From positions 124,001 through 188,000 of the forward strand of contig NZ_BAABHJ010000020.1 in NCBI RefSeq assembly GCF_039542035.1: 64,000 bases of DNA. The letters are read 5' to 3'. The translations under genes were made by a program, and so were the position numbers. Of the stretch, positions 1-7,085 are shown in pieces. Each line of letters starts with the position of its first letter. Positions within the stretch are counted from its first letter, which is position 1. This DNA comes from Actinoallomurus liliacearum (lineage in GTDB: Bacteria; Actinomycetota; Actinomycetes; Streptosporangiales; Streptosporangiaceae). The notes beneath the pieces are model-generated. The model did not search any database. It was not told the origin of the DNA and worked only from the letters and a program-made list of their open reading frames with translations.

Positions 1-8
1 GCTGACGG

Positions 9-40
9 AGAAGGGCCCTGCGGCGCGGCAGGGCCCTTCT
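9..40 (+). terminator. Intrinsic terminator hairpin at window edge
   Basis: A perfect 12-bp stem (9-20 with 29-40) encloses an 8-nt loop and is followed by a short T-rich stretch (ctcttta). It lies upstream of the first gene, so it most likely ends a transcript coming from outside the window. Confidence 0.8.
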
Positions 41-112
41 CTTTATGTGGAGCAAACCGGCCGAACTGCTAAGATCATCGCTCGTACCGCCCAATCGATC
101 TTGGAGAGATCA

Positions 113-523
113 ATGCGGCGAATCGCGACGGCCACTCTCGCAGCCGGCGTCATCATCACGACCTTCGCCCTGACCACGACGCCCGCGGACGCGGCGGTCG
201 GCTTCTGGCGGACCGTCGGCCTGTCCGGTGTCGACGCCTTCGGTTTCTACAACACCGAGGCGTCGAAGGTGACGCTGACCTTCGACCTCAAGGACACGAA
301 GAAGGACGGCTACAGCGCCGCGCTCCGCTTCACCTTCACCGGCGCGAAGAAGCAGAAGGACGACGTACGGGTCGTCGCGCTCACGGGCGACCAGGTCCAG
401 GACAAGTGGCAGACCGTCACATCGACCCGGATCAAGCACATGTACGTCCAGGAGTGCCGCGGCACCTGGAGCAAGGGCAAGTTCACGACCAAGAAGTGCG
501 GCGCCTGGCGCCAGCACTACTGA
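113..523 (+). CDS. Small secreted protein of unknown function
   Basis: This 136-residue protein is not recognised as a named family. It starts with a clear Sec-type signal peptide: Arg-Arg near the N terminus, a hydrophobic stretch over about residues 5-22, and an A-D-A-A cleavage region near residues 26-29. The mature part is short, rich in Lys, Thr and aromatic residues, and has two cysteines near the C terminus (ECRGTW and KKCGAW) that could form a disulfide. ATG 113 was chosen over an in-frame ATG at 47 because ggagag lies just upstream and the signal peptide begins there. It is monocistronic between two terminators. Export is well supported; function is unknown. Confidence 0.75.
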   Translation: MRRIATATLAAGVIITTFALTTTPADAAVGFWRTVGLSGVDAFGFYNTEASKVTLTFDLKDTKKDGYSAALRFTFTGAKKQKDDVRVVALTGDQVQDKWQTVTSTRIKHMYVQECRGTWSKGKFTTKKCGAWRQHY

Positions 524-574
524 CCCTTCCCAGCACCCGGTCTCTCGTGCTCGAGCCGGACAGGATCACTCCGG

Positions 575-618
575 GCGCCGAGGATTTTTGTCGCTATCAC
601 GACACAAATCCTCGGCGC
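575..618. terminator. Bidirectional terminator between convergent genes
   Basis: A 19-bp stem with one mismatch (575-593 with 600-618) and a 6-nt loop sits between the secreted-protein gene and the convergent sua5 end. Each arm carries an internal A/T run (attttt / acaaat), so the hairpin can end transcription from both sides. Confidence 0.75.
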
Positions 619-641
619 GGAGACCTCGACGAGATCGGGCG

Positions 642-1460
642 TCAGCGGTCGGTGGGCGCGTCCTTGTCGGCGTTCGTGCGGTCTGCGGGGGCAGGGGTCT
701 TCGCATCCGCCTCGGGCAGCGGCGAACGGGTGTTCTGCGGGTCCTCAGCGGGCTTCGCGGCATCCTTGGGGGCGTCGTCGGCCGGCGGCTCCGGGGCGGG
801 GTCGTCCTCGTCGCTGAGGAGGACGCCGCAGACCTCGCGGAGGCGCTCCTCGGAGATGGCGCCCGCCCGCAGCAGGCGCGGGACCGCGCCCGTCAGGTCG
901 ACGATCGACGAGGGCATCTCGTCGCCGCTCGGGCCGTCGTCCAGGTAGACCGAGACGGAGTCGCCGAGCTGGGTCTCGGCCTCCTCGGCCGTGCGCGACG
1001 GGGCGGCGCCGGACCGGTTGGCGCTGCTGACCGCCATCGGGCCGGTCTCCTTCAGCAGCTCCAAGGTGAGCTGGTGCAGCGGCATCCGGACCGCGACGGT
1101 GCCCTTGGTGTCACCGAGGTCCCAGGCGAGGGTGGTGTTGGCGCGGCACACGATCGTCAGCGCGCCGGGCCAGAACTCGTCGATCAGGTCCTGGCCGTAC
1201 GTGCCGAGGTCGTCGACCAGCGCCTGCGCGGCACGCACCGAGCCGACCAGTACGGGGGACGGCATGTCGCGGCCGCGGCCCTTCGCGTCGAGCAGCGCGG
1301 TCACCGCGCTGGGTGTGAACGCGTCGGCGCCGATCCCGTACACCGTGTCGGTGGGCAGGACCACCAGCTCACCACGGCGGACGGCCGAGACGGCGTCCGC
1401 GATCCCCTTCGTCCGCTCCAGCGGCTCCGAGCAGTCGTATCGTCGGCTCACGCCCGCCAT
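642..1460 (-). CDS. sua5: L-threonylcarbamoyladenylate synthase (Sua5/YrdC)
   Basis: This YrdC-domain enzyme uses threonine, bicarbonate and ATP to make threonylcarbamoyl-AMP, the precursor of t6A at position 37 of ANN-decoding tRNAs. The 272-residue protein has the family signature near its start (LVVLPTDTVYGIGADAF) and the SSANRSG motif later in the domain. After about residue 210 it runs into an acidic, Pro/Ala-rich tail of some 60 residues that is not part of the catalytic fold and looks disordered. ATG 1460 starts just before the conserved RRYDC segment; an in-frame ATG at 1502 would add 14 poorly conserved residues. It is the last gene of the rpmE-prfA-prmC-sua5 group, 50 bp after prmC. 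Confidence 0.93.
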   Translation of the reverse strand: MAGVSRRYDCSEPLERTKGIADAVSAVRRGELVVLPTDTVYGIGADAFTPSAVTALLDAKGRGRDMPSPVLVGSVRAAQALVDDLGTYGQDLIDEFWPGALTIVCRANTTLAWDLGDTKGTVAVRMPLHQLTLELLKETGPMAVSSANRSGAAPSRTAEEAETQLGDSVSVYLDDGPSGDEMPSSIVDLTGAVPRLLRAGAISEERLREVCGVLLSDEDDPAPEPPADDAPKDAAKPAEDPQNTRSPLPEADAKTPAPADRTNADKDAPTDR

Positions 1461-1510
1461 TCTCCCACCGCCGCGCACCCGCCCGGACAGGGATCGGGCC
1501 ATGGGAAGGA

Positions 1511-2374
1511 TCAGTCGGTGCCGAGGCGGGCGGTGACGAAGCGGTCGCGGCCGGTGAGGTCCTTGTGGTTGCGGACGTCGCGCCAGCCGAGCTCCTCGGC
1601 GAAGATCCAGTAGACCGGGTGGCCCTGGAGGTCGCTGTGCTCGACGGCGACCCAGCCGCCCGGGCGCAGCAGGCGCCGGGCCGTATGCTCGACGACGCGG
1701 ACGGCGTCGAGGCCGTCGTCTCCCCCGCCCCACAGCGCCGCCGCCGGGTCGAAGTCGCGGACGTCCTCCGGGACGTACTCCCACTCCGACATCGGGATGT
1801 ACGGCGGGTTGCTCACGACCAGGTCGACGCCGTGGTCGAACTCGTGCAGCGCGTCGGCGAAGTCGCCGAGGTGCAGCCGGACGCGGCCGCGCTCGTCGAG
1901 GTCCTCGACGTTGCGGGTGGCGTGGACGTACGCCTTCGGGTCCTTCTCCACGCCGTGCACCCGTGCGCGCGGGACCTCCTGGGCGATCGACAGCGCGATC
2001 GCGGCCGAGCCGGTGCCGAGGTCGACCACGAGAGGGTCGCCGACGTCCATCTTGTGGAGGGTGTCGATGGCCCAGCCGGCGAGGACCTCGGTCTCCGGGC
2101 GGGGCACGAACACGCCCGGCCCGACCTTCAGCTCGAGGTAGCGGAAGAACGCCCGGCCGGTGATGTGCTGCAGCGGCTCGCCCGCCTCACGCCGCGCGAT
2201 GCCCTCCCAGAACCGCGCGTCGAAGGCGGCGTCGGGCACGGTGTGCAGCTCGGCGCGCTTGACGCCGTGCACGAATGCCGCCAGCTCCTCGGCGTCGGCG
2301 CGCGGCGACGGAACCCCCGCGGCGGCCAGGCGCGCCGTCGCACGGGCGATCTCGTCGGACAGCAGGTGGGTCAT
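1511..2374 (-). CDS. prmC: Peptide chain release factor N5-glutamine methyltransferase
   Basis: PrmC (HemK) methylates the glutamine of the GGQ motif in release factors, which speeds peptide release. The 287-residue protein has the usual N-terminal helical release-factor-binding domain. A Rossmann methyltransferase domain follows, with the SAM loop DLGTGSAAIAL at residues 118-128 and the catalytic NPPY motif at 189-192. Its ATG overlaps the stop codon of prfA by 4 bases (ATGA), so translation is probably coupled to that of its substrate. Length and motif order are typical. Confidence 0.96.
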   Translation of the reverse strand: MTHLLSDEIARATARLAAAGVPSPRADAEELAAFVHGVKRAELHTVPDAAFDARFWEGIARREAGEPLQHITGRAFFRYLELKVGPGVFVPRPETEVLAGWAIDTLHKMDVGDPLVVDLGTGSAAIALSIAQEVPRARVHGVEKDPKAYVHATRNVEDLDERGRVRLHLGDFADALHEFDHGVDLVVSNPPYIPMSEWEYVPEDVRDFDPAAALWGGGDDGLDAVRVVEHTARRLLRPGGWVAVEHSDLQGHPVYWIFAEELGWRDVRNHKDLTGRDRFVTARLGTD

Positions 2375-3426
2375 GTGGCTTCGGCGAGTCTTTGCTCCAT
2401 GTCGGCGTCGACGAGGGCCTGCGTGACGTTGTGCAGGTCTCCGTCGAGTACCTGGTCGAGGTTATATGCCTTGTAGCCCACGCGGTGGTCGGAGATGCGA
2501 TTCTCCGGAAAGTTGTAGGTGCGAACCCGCTCGGAACGGTCGACGGTGCGCACCTGGCTCTTGCGCTCGGCCGACGCGGCGGCCTCGGCCTCCTCCTGGG
2601 CGACCGCCAGCATCCGGGCGCGCAGGATGCGCAGGGCCTGCTCCTTGTTCTGGAGCTGGCTCTTCTCGTTCTGGCAGGACACGACGATGCCGGTGGGCAG
2701 GTGGGTGATCCGGACGGCCGAGTCGGTCGTGTTGACGCTCTGGCCGCCGGGGCCGCTGGAGCGGAAGACGTCGATGCGCAGGTCGTTCGGATCGATCTGG
2801 ACGTCGATGTCCTCGGCCTCGGGCATGACGAACACGCCGGCGGCGCTGGTGTGGATGCGGCCCTGTGACTCGGTGGCCGGGACGCGCTGGACGCGGTGCA
2901 CGCCGCCCTCGTACTTCAGGCGGGCCCAGACGCCGTCCTCGGTGCCCCGGGACTTCACGGCGACCGTGACGTCCTTGTACCCGCCGAGGTCGGAGTGCTG
3001 GGCGTCGATGATCTCGGTCTTCCAGCCGGCGCGCTCGGCGTAGCGGAGGTACATCCGCAGCAGATCGCCGGCGAAGAGCGCGGACTCCTCGCCGCCCTCC
3101 CCCGCCTTGATCTCGAGGATGATGTCCTTGTCGTCGTTGGGGTCGCGCGGCACGAGCAGGCGCCGCAGCGTCTCCTCGAGCTCGTCGATGCGCTTGTCGA
3201 GGTCGGCCGCCTCCTGGGCGAAGACGGGGTCCTCGGCGGCCAGTTCGCGCGCGGCGGCCGCGTCGTCCTGGGCGGCCCGCAGGTCACGGGCGGTCTCGAC
3301 GATCGGCCGCAGCTCGGCGTAGCGCTTGCCCAGCCGGCGCGCCGTCGCCTGGTCGGCATGTACGGCTGGATCGGCGAGCCGCGTTTCGATGTCGGCGTAC
3401 TCGCCGACGAGATCGTCGAGATTCAC
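2371..3426 (-). CDS. prfA: Peptide chain release factor 1
   Basis: RF1 recognises UAA and UAG stop codons and triggers hydrolysis of the finished peptide. The 351-residue protein carries the codon-reading tripeptide PAT (residues 183-185, within RVPATESQGR) and the catalytic GGQ (227-229, in GPGGQSVN). PAT rather than SPF marks it as RF1 and not RF2. The start is GTG 3426 with a GAGG-type ribosome site 7 bases upstream. It overlaps prmC by 4 bases and follows rpmE in the same direction, the standard actinobacterial arrangement. Confidence 0.97.
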   Translation of the reverse strand: MNLDDLVGEYADIETRLADPAVHADQATARRLGKRYAELRPIVETARDLRAAQDDAAAARELAAEDPVFAQEAADLDKRIDELEETLRRLLVPRDPNDDKDIILEIKAGEGGEESALFAGDLLRMYLRYAERAGWKTEIIDAQHSDLGGYKDVTVAVKSRGTEDGVWARLKYEGGVHRVQRVPATESQGRIHTSAAGVFVMPEAEDIDVQIDPNDLRIDVFRSSGPGGQSVNTTDSAVRITHLPTGIVVSCQNEKSQLQNKEQALRILRARMLAVAQEEAEAAASAERKSQVRTVDRSERVRTYNFPENRISDHRVGYKAYNLDQVLDGDLHNVTQALVDADMEQRLAEAT

Positions 3427-3513
3427 GTCAGGTCCTCGGTCAGCCGGGTAGGTGGGCGGACAGGCGGAACGCCGGCCGGGGCGGCGTGCCTCCGGCCGGC
3501 GTAGCGGTCCGAC

Positions 3514-3741
3514 CTACTTCTTGTTGCCGCCCGCGGCCTTCTTGCCGAAGCGCTTCTCGAAGCGCGCCACACGACCACCGGTGTCGAGGATCTTCTGCTT
3601 GCCCGTGTAGAACGGGTGGCAGCTCGAGCACACGTCGGCGTGGATGACGCCGTTCTGCGCGGTGCTGCGGGTCTGGAAGGTGTTCCCGCACGTGCACGTC
3701 ACCGTGGTGACGACGTAGTCGGGGTGGATCTCAGGCTTCAC
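3514..3741 (-). CDS. rpmE: 50S ribosomal protein L31, zinc-binding form
   Basis: This 75-residue L31 keeps the four metal ligands (CTC near residue 16, then CSSC near residue 38), so it is the zinc-containing C+ form. The Lys/Gly-rich C terminus is usual. The start is GTG 3741 with gaggaga upstream. In most actinobacteria rpmE follows rho directly; here rho lies some 8.5 kb away, separated by an inserted gene block. Confidence 0.96.
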   Translation of the reverse strand: MKPEIHPDYVVTTVTCTCGNTFQTRSTAQNGVIHADVCSSCHPFYTGKQKILDTGGRVARFEKRFGKKAAGGNKK

Positions 3742-3881
3742 TATCTCTCCTCGCTCCGGGTGGTCGCCGGGTCATCCCAGAGGAAGTTCGGGGATGTGAA
3801 CCGGTACCACAGCGTGTTCCAGTGTGCCAGACACGACAACATGCCGAGGCCACCGGGCATTCCCGCGCCGGCCCGCGGGGC

Positions 3882-4916
3882 TCAGCGCAGCGGAGCACCC
3901 GCGGCGTGCAGGTGGCCGAGCGCGTGGGCGTACGACTCGATCAGGCCCTCCTCGGTGTACGGGAGGTCGAGCCGCTCGCAGTGCGCCCGTACGAGGGGCT
4001 GGGCGCGGCGCAGGTTCGGGCGCGGCATGCCGGGGAACAGGTGGTGCTCGATCTGGTAGTTCAGCCCGCCCAGGAACCAGTCGGTGAGGAGGCCGCCGCG
4101 GACGTTGCGGGAGGTGAGGACCTGCTTGCGGAGGTGGTCCCAGCGCTCGTCCGGGCCCGGCATCGGCATGCCCTTGTGGTTCGGGGCGAAGGAGCAGCCC
4201 AGGTGGACGCCGAGCACCGCCTGGTGCACCAGGATGAAGAGGACCGCCTTGCCCGGCGACATGACGCTGAACACCAGGCCGAGGTAGCCGGCGAAGTGCA
4301 GGGCCAGGAAGGCCGCCTCGACGAGCGCCGTACGCCGCTGCCGGGCGCCGGTCTTGCCGCGCGCCGCCGAGATCACCGACCGGACGCTGGAGACCTTGAG
4401 GTTGAACCCCTCCAGGAGGAGCAGCGGGAAGAACAGCCGGCCCTGGTTGCGGGTGAGCCACCGGGTGACGGCGCCCCGCCGGTCCGCGGCCTGTTCGGCC
4501 GTCCAGACGAGGACTCCGACGCCGACGTCGGGGTCCTTGTCCACGTGGTTCGGGTTCGCGTGGTGCCGGTTGTGCTTGTCGGTCCACCAGCCGTAGCTCA
4601 GGCCGACCGCCAGGTTCCCGATCAGCATTCCCATGAGGCGGTTCATGCGGCGGGTCCCGGCGATCTGCCCGTGGCCGGCGTCGTGCCCGACGAAGTAGAG
4701 ACGGGTCGTGAGGATCGCCGCGGGCACGGCCAGGGCGAGCTGCCACCAGGAGTCGCCGACGAACGCGATCAGGGCGAACACGGCGCCGTACAGCAGCAGG
4801 TCGAGACCCACCGTTCCGGCGTAGCGCCGGGTGCGCCGCTCCAGCAGACCGGCGGCGCGCACCTCCTGGATCAGCGGGGCGAAGTCGCTCCTGGGCAGGG
4901 TGGCTGTCTCGGACAT
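3882..4916 (-). CDS. Membrane acyl-lipid fatty acid desaturase
   Basis: This di-iron desaturase of the membrane type inserts a double bond into lipid-bound acyl chains. All three histidine boxes are present: HDAGH at 78-82, HNRHH at 115-119 and QIEHH at 288-292. A third box with Gln in place of the first His is typical of front-end (delta-5/delta-6-like) enzymes, so the position specificity may be of that kind. Hydrophobic segments around residues 37-75, 95-110 and 200-245 would anchor it. The 344-residue length is normal. It is the first gene of the block inserted between rho and rpmE and is divergent from the histidine kinase at 5141. Thermal control by that kinase (a DesK-like logic) is only a guess. 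Confidence 0.9.
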   Translation of the reverse strand: MSETATLPRSDFAPLIQEVRAAGLLERRTRRYAGTVGLDLLLYGAVFALIAFVGDSWWQLALAVPAAILTTRLYFVGHDAGHGQIAGTRRMNRLMGMLIGNLAVGLSYGWWTDKHNRHHANPNHVDKDPDVGVGVLVWTAEQAADRRGAVTRWLTRNQGRLFFPLLLLEGFNLKVSSVRSVISAARGKTGARQRRTALVEAAFLALHFAGYLGLVFSVMSPGKAVLFILVHQAVLGVHLGCSFAPNHKGMPMPGPDERWDHLRKQVLTSRNVRGGLLTDWFLGGLNYQIEHHLFPGMPRPNLRRAQPLVRAHCERLDLPYTEEGLIESYAHALGHLHAAGAPLR

Positions 4917-5036
4917 GCGGAAGTCCCCTCGCGTTCGTGGATTGAGTACTGACTGTCACGAGACGCTAGGGACGCGCCGGTGACGCGCCCAGCCGGTGAG
5001 CACCCTAGGGATCGGTAGGTTTACCCCCGGTTAAAA

Positions 5037-5052
5037 GTGGTGCTGGCACCAC
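5037..5052. promoter_or_regulatory. Palindrome in desaturase/kinase divergent promoter region
   Basis: A perfect inverted repeat (gtggtgc-tg-gcaccac) lies between the divergent desaturase and histidine kinase genes, next to the AT-rich segment ggttaaaa. It is a candidate operator for a dimeric regulator, possibly the LuxR-type regulator encoded downstream. No binding data are available. Confidence 0.4.
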
Positions 5053-5140
5053 CATAGCCCGGTTCTCAGACCCAGTGACCGTAACGCCGACAATCGGCAC
5101 GCTCGACGGTGAATGATGGGATCCGAAATCGGAGGGAACA

Positions 5141-6400
5141 GTGAAGAACGGTGCGCTCGCGGCCGTACGAGGGCTCGCGATGGCGTTGCTGGCATTGCCG
5201 GTGTCGCTGGTGTTGTTCGTCTTGTCCATCGTGTTCTTCGCTGTGACGTTCCCCGTCGGGATCGTGCTGTTCCCCCTGGTGACCCACCTGGTCCGCGGCT
5301 ATGCCAACGCGCGCCGGCGGCTGGCGCACGAGTGGTTCGGCGTGGAGATCAACGAGCCGTACAAGCCGAAGCCGCGGTTCCGGGGCGGGTTGGTCGGCGT
5401 CTTCCAGCGCTACCGGTGGGCCGTGGCCGATCCGGCGACCTGGCGGGACGTGCTGTGGCTGTTCGTGGACGCGACGGTGGGCTTCGTCCTGGGGATCATC
5501 GCCTTCGTCCTCCCCATGTACGGCCCGTACGGCTGGGTGCTGGCGGCGGGCGTCTGGAAGCCGATCCACGACGCGGGCGGCGGCGAGTGGTACACCTTCA
5601 TCCACGTCGTCAGCCAGAACACGGCCGACAACGCGGCACTGCTCGGCTTCGTGTACGCCGTACTCGGCCTCTGGCTCGCGCCCCGGCTCATGCGGGCGAG
5701 CTCCGTGGTCACGAAGGGACTGCTCGCCCCGACGCGGGAGCGGGAGCTGGAGCTGCGGGTCGCGCACCTGACGGAGTCCCGCTCCGACGCGCTGGACACG
5801 CAGGCGGCCGAGCTGCGGCGCATCGAGCGCGACCTGCACGACGGCGCGCAGGCGCGGCTGGTCGCCATGGGCATGAGCCTGGGCACGATCGAGGCGCTGA
5901 TGGACCGCGACCCGGAGAAGGCCCGGCGACTCCTCGCGGAGGCGCGTGAGTCGTCGTCCAAGGCGCTGACCGAGCTGCGGGACCTGGTCCGCGGCATCCA
6001 TCCCCCGGTGCTGGCCGAGCGCGGCCTGGGCGACGCCGTACGGGCGCTGGCGATGGCCAGTCCGCTGCGGACCGAGGTCACGGTCGAGCTGCCCGGCCGG
6101 CTGGAGGCCCCGGTCGAGTCCGCGGCCTACTTCGCGGTCTCGGAGGTGCTGACCAATGCCGCCAAGCACTCCGGCGCGCAGCGGGTCTGGATCGACATCC
6201 GGCACGAGGACGACCGGCTGCGGATCGTGATCACCGATGACGGCCGGGGCGGCGCCGACGCGTCCCGTGGCACGGGACTGCACGGGATCGAGCGGCGGCT
6301 CGGTACATTCGACGGTGTCCTGGCCCTCAGCAGTCCGCTGGGCGGTCCGACCATGGTCACGATGGAGCTGCCGTGCGTCCTGACGTCCCCCCGGCGTTGA
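5141..6400 (+). CDS. NarL-type sensor histidine kinase (pair 1)
   Basis: This is a membrane sensor kinase of the HisKA_3 class. The N-terminal 200 residues hold four hydrophobic segments in the pattern of the actinobacterial putative sensor domain (PF13796-like), with the characteristic ADPATWRD loop. A short coiled segment and the dimerisation box ERDLHDGAQ follow, with the phospho-accepting His near residue 231. The C-terminal ATPase has an N-box (SEVLTNAAKHS, near 330) and a G-box (DDGRGG). The start is GTG 5141 with ggaggga 4 bases upstream. It is followed 19 bp later by its response regulator. A related pair is encoded on the other strand at 10012-12050. Confidence 0.92.
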   Translation: MKNGALAAVRGLAMALLALPVSLVLFVLSIVFFAVTFPVGIVLFPLVTHLVRGYANARRRLAHEWFGVEINEPYKPKPRFRGGLVGVFQRYRWAVADPATWRDVLWLFVDATVGFVLGIIAFVLPMYGPYGWVLAAGVWKPIHDAGGGEWYTFIHVVSQNTADNAALLGFVYAVLGLWLAPRLMRASSVVTKGLLAPTRERELELRVAHLTESRSDALDTQAAELRRIERDLHDGAQARLVAMGMSLGTIEALMDRDPEKARRLLAEARESSSKALTELRDLVRGIHPPVLAERGLGDAVRALAMASPLRTEVTVELPGRLEAPVESAAYFAVSEVLTNAAKHSGAQRVWIDIRHEDDRLRIVITDDGRGGADASRGTGLHGIERRLGTFDGVLALSSPLGGPTMVTMELPCVLTSPRR

Positions 6401-6419
6401 CCCCCCGAGATGGAGAGTG

Positions 6420-7067
6420 ATGCGCGTCGTCCTCGCGGAGGACCTGTTCCTCCTGCGCGACGGTCTGATCCGGCTACTCGAGGCATACGGCTTCGAGATC
6501 GCCGCGGCCGTCGACAACGGTCCCGAGCTGACCCGGTCGCTGCTGACGCTGAAGCCCGACGTGGCCGTCGTCGACGTACGCCTGCCGCCGTCCTTCACCG
6601 ACGAGGGTCTGCAGGCGGCACTGCACGCCCGGCGGGAGATCCCCGGCCTGCCCGTGCTCGTGCTGTCCCAGCACGTCGAGCAGTTGTACGCCCGGGAGCT
6701 GCTCGCCGACGGCAGCGGCGGCGTCGGTTACCTGCTGAAGGACCGGGTGTTCGACGCCGACCAGTTCATCGACGCGGTGCGGCGGGTCGCGGCGGGCGGG
6801 ACCGCGATGGACCCGCAGGTGATCTCCCAGCTGCTGGCCCGGAACGTCAGGAACGAACCGCTCGGCGCGCTGACGCCACGGGAGCGCGAAGTGCTGGAGC
6901 TGATGGCCGAGGGCCGGTCGAACACCGCGATCGCCCAGCGCCTCGTCGTCACCGAACGCGCCGTCGCCAAGCACACGTCCAACATCTTCGCGAAGCTGAA
7001 CCTGCCGCCCTCCGACGACGACAACCGCCGTGTCCTGGCCGTCCTGGCGTTCCTCGACCGCGGCTGA
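6420..7067 (+). CDS. LuxR/NarL-family response regulator (pair 1)
   Basis: The receiver domain has the acidic pair E7/D8 and the phospho-acceptor D52 in VVDVRLPPSF. A LuxR-type helix-turn-helix occupies about residues 145-205 (LTPREREVLELMAEGRSN). It should be phosphorylated by the kinase immediately upstream and bind DNA as a dimer. ATG 6420 is preferred to an in-frame GTG at 6417 because the ggag site at 6412-6415 would be too close to the GTG. The 215-residue length is typical. Confidence 0.92.
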   Translation: MRVVLAEDLFLLRDGLIRLLEAYGFEIAAAVDNGPELTRSLLTLKPDVAVVDVRLPPSFTDEGLQAALHARREIPGLPVLVLSQHVEQLYARELLADGSGGVGYLLKDRVFDADQFIDAVRRVAAGGTAMDPQVISQLLARNVRNEPLGALTPREREVLELMAEGRSNTAIAQRLVVTERAVAKHTSNIFAKLNLPPSDDDNRRVLAVLAFLDRG

Positions 7068-7069
7068 GC

Positions 7070-7085
7070 CGGGCCTGTCGGCCCG
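7070..7085. terminator. Short hairpin between convergent genes
   Basis: A 6-bp GC stem with a 4-nt loop fills the whole 18-bp gap between the pair-1 regulator and the convergent DUF4429 gene. It has no T tract, so it is a weak terminator candidate only. Confidence 0.4.
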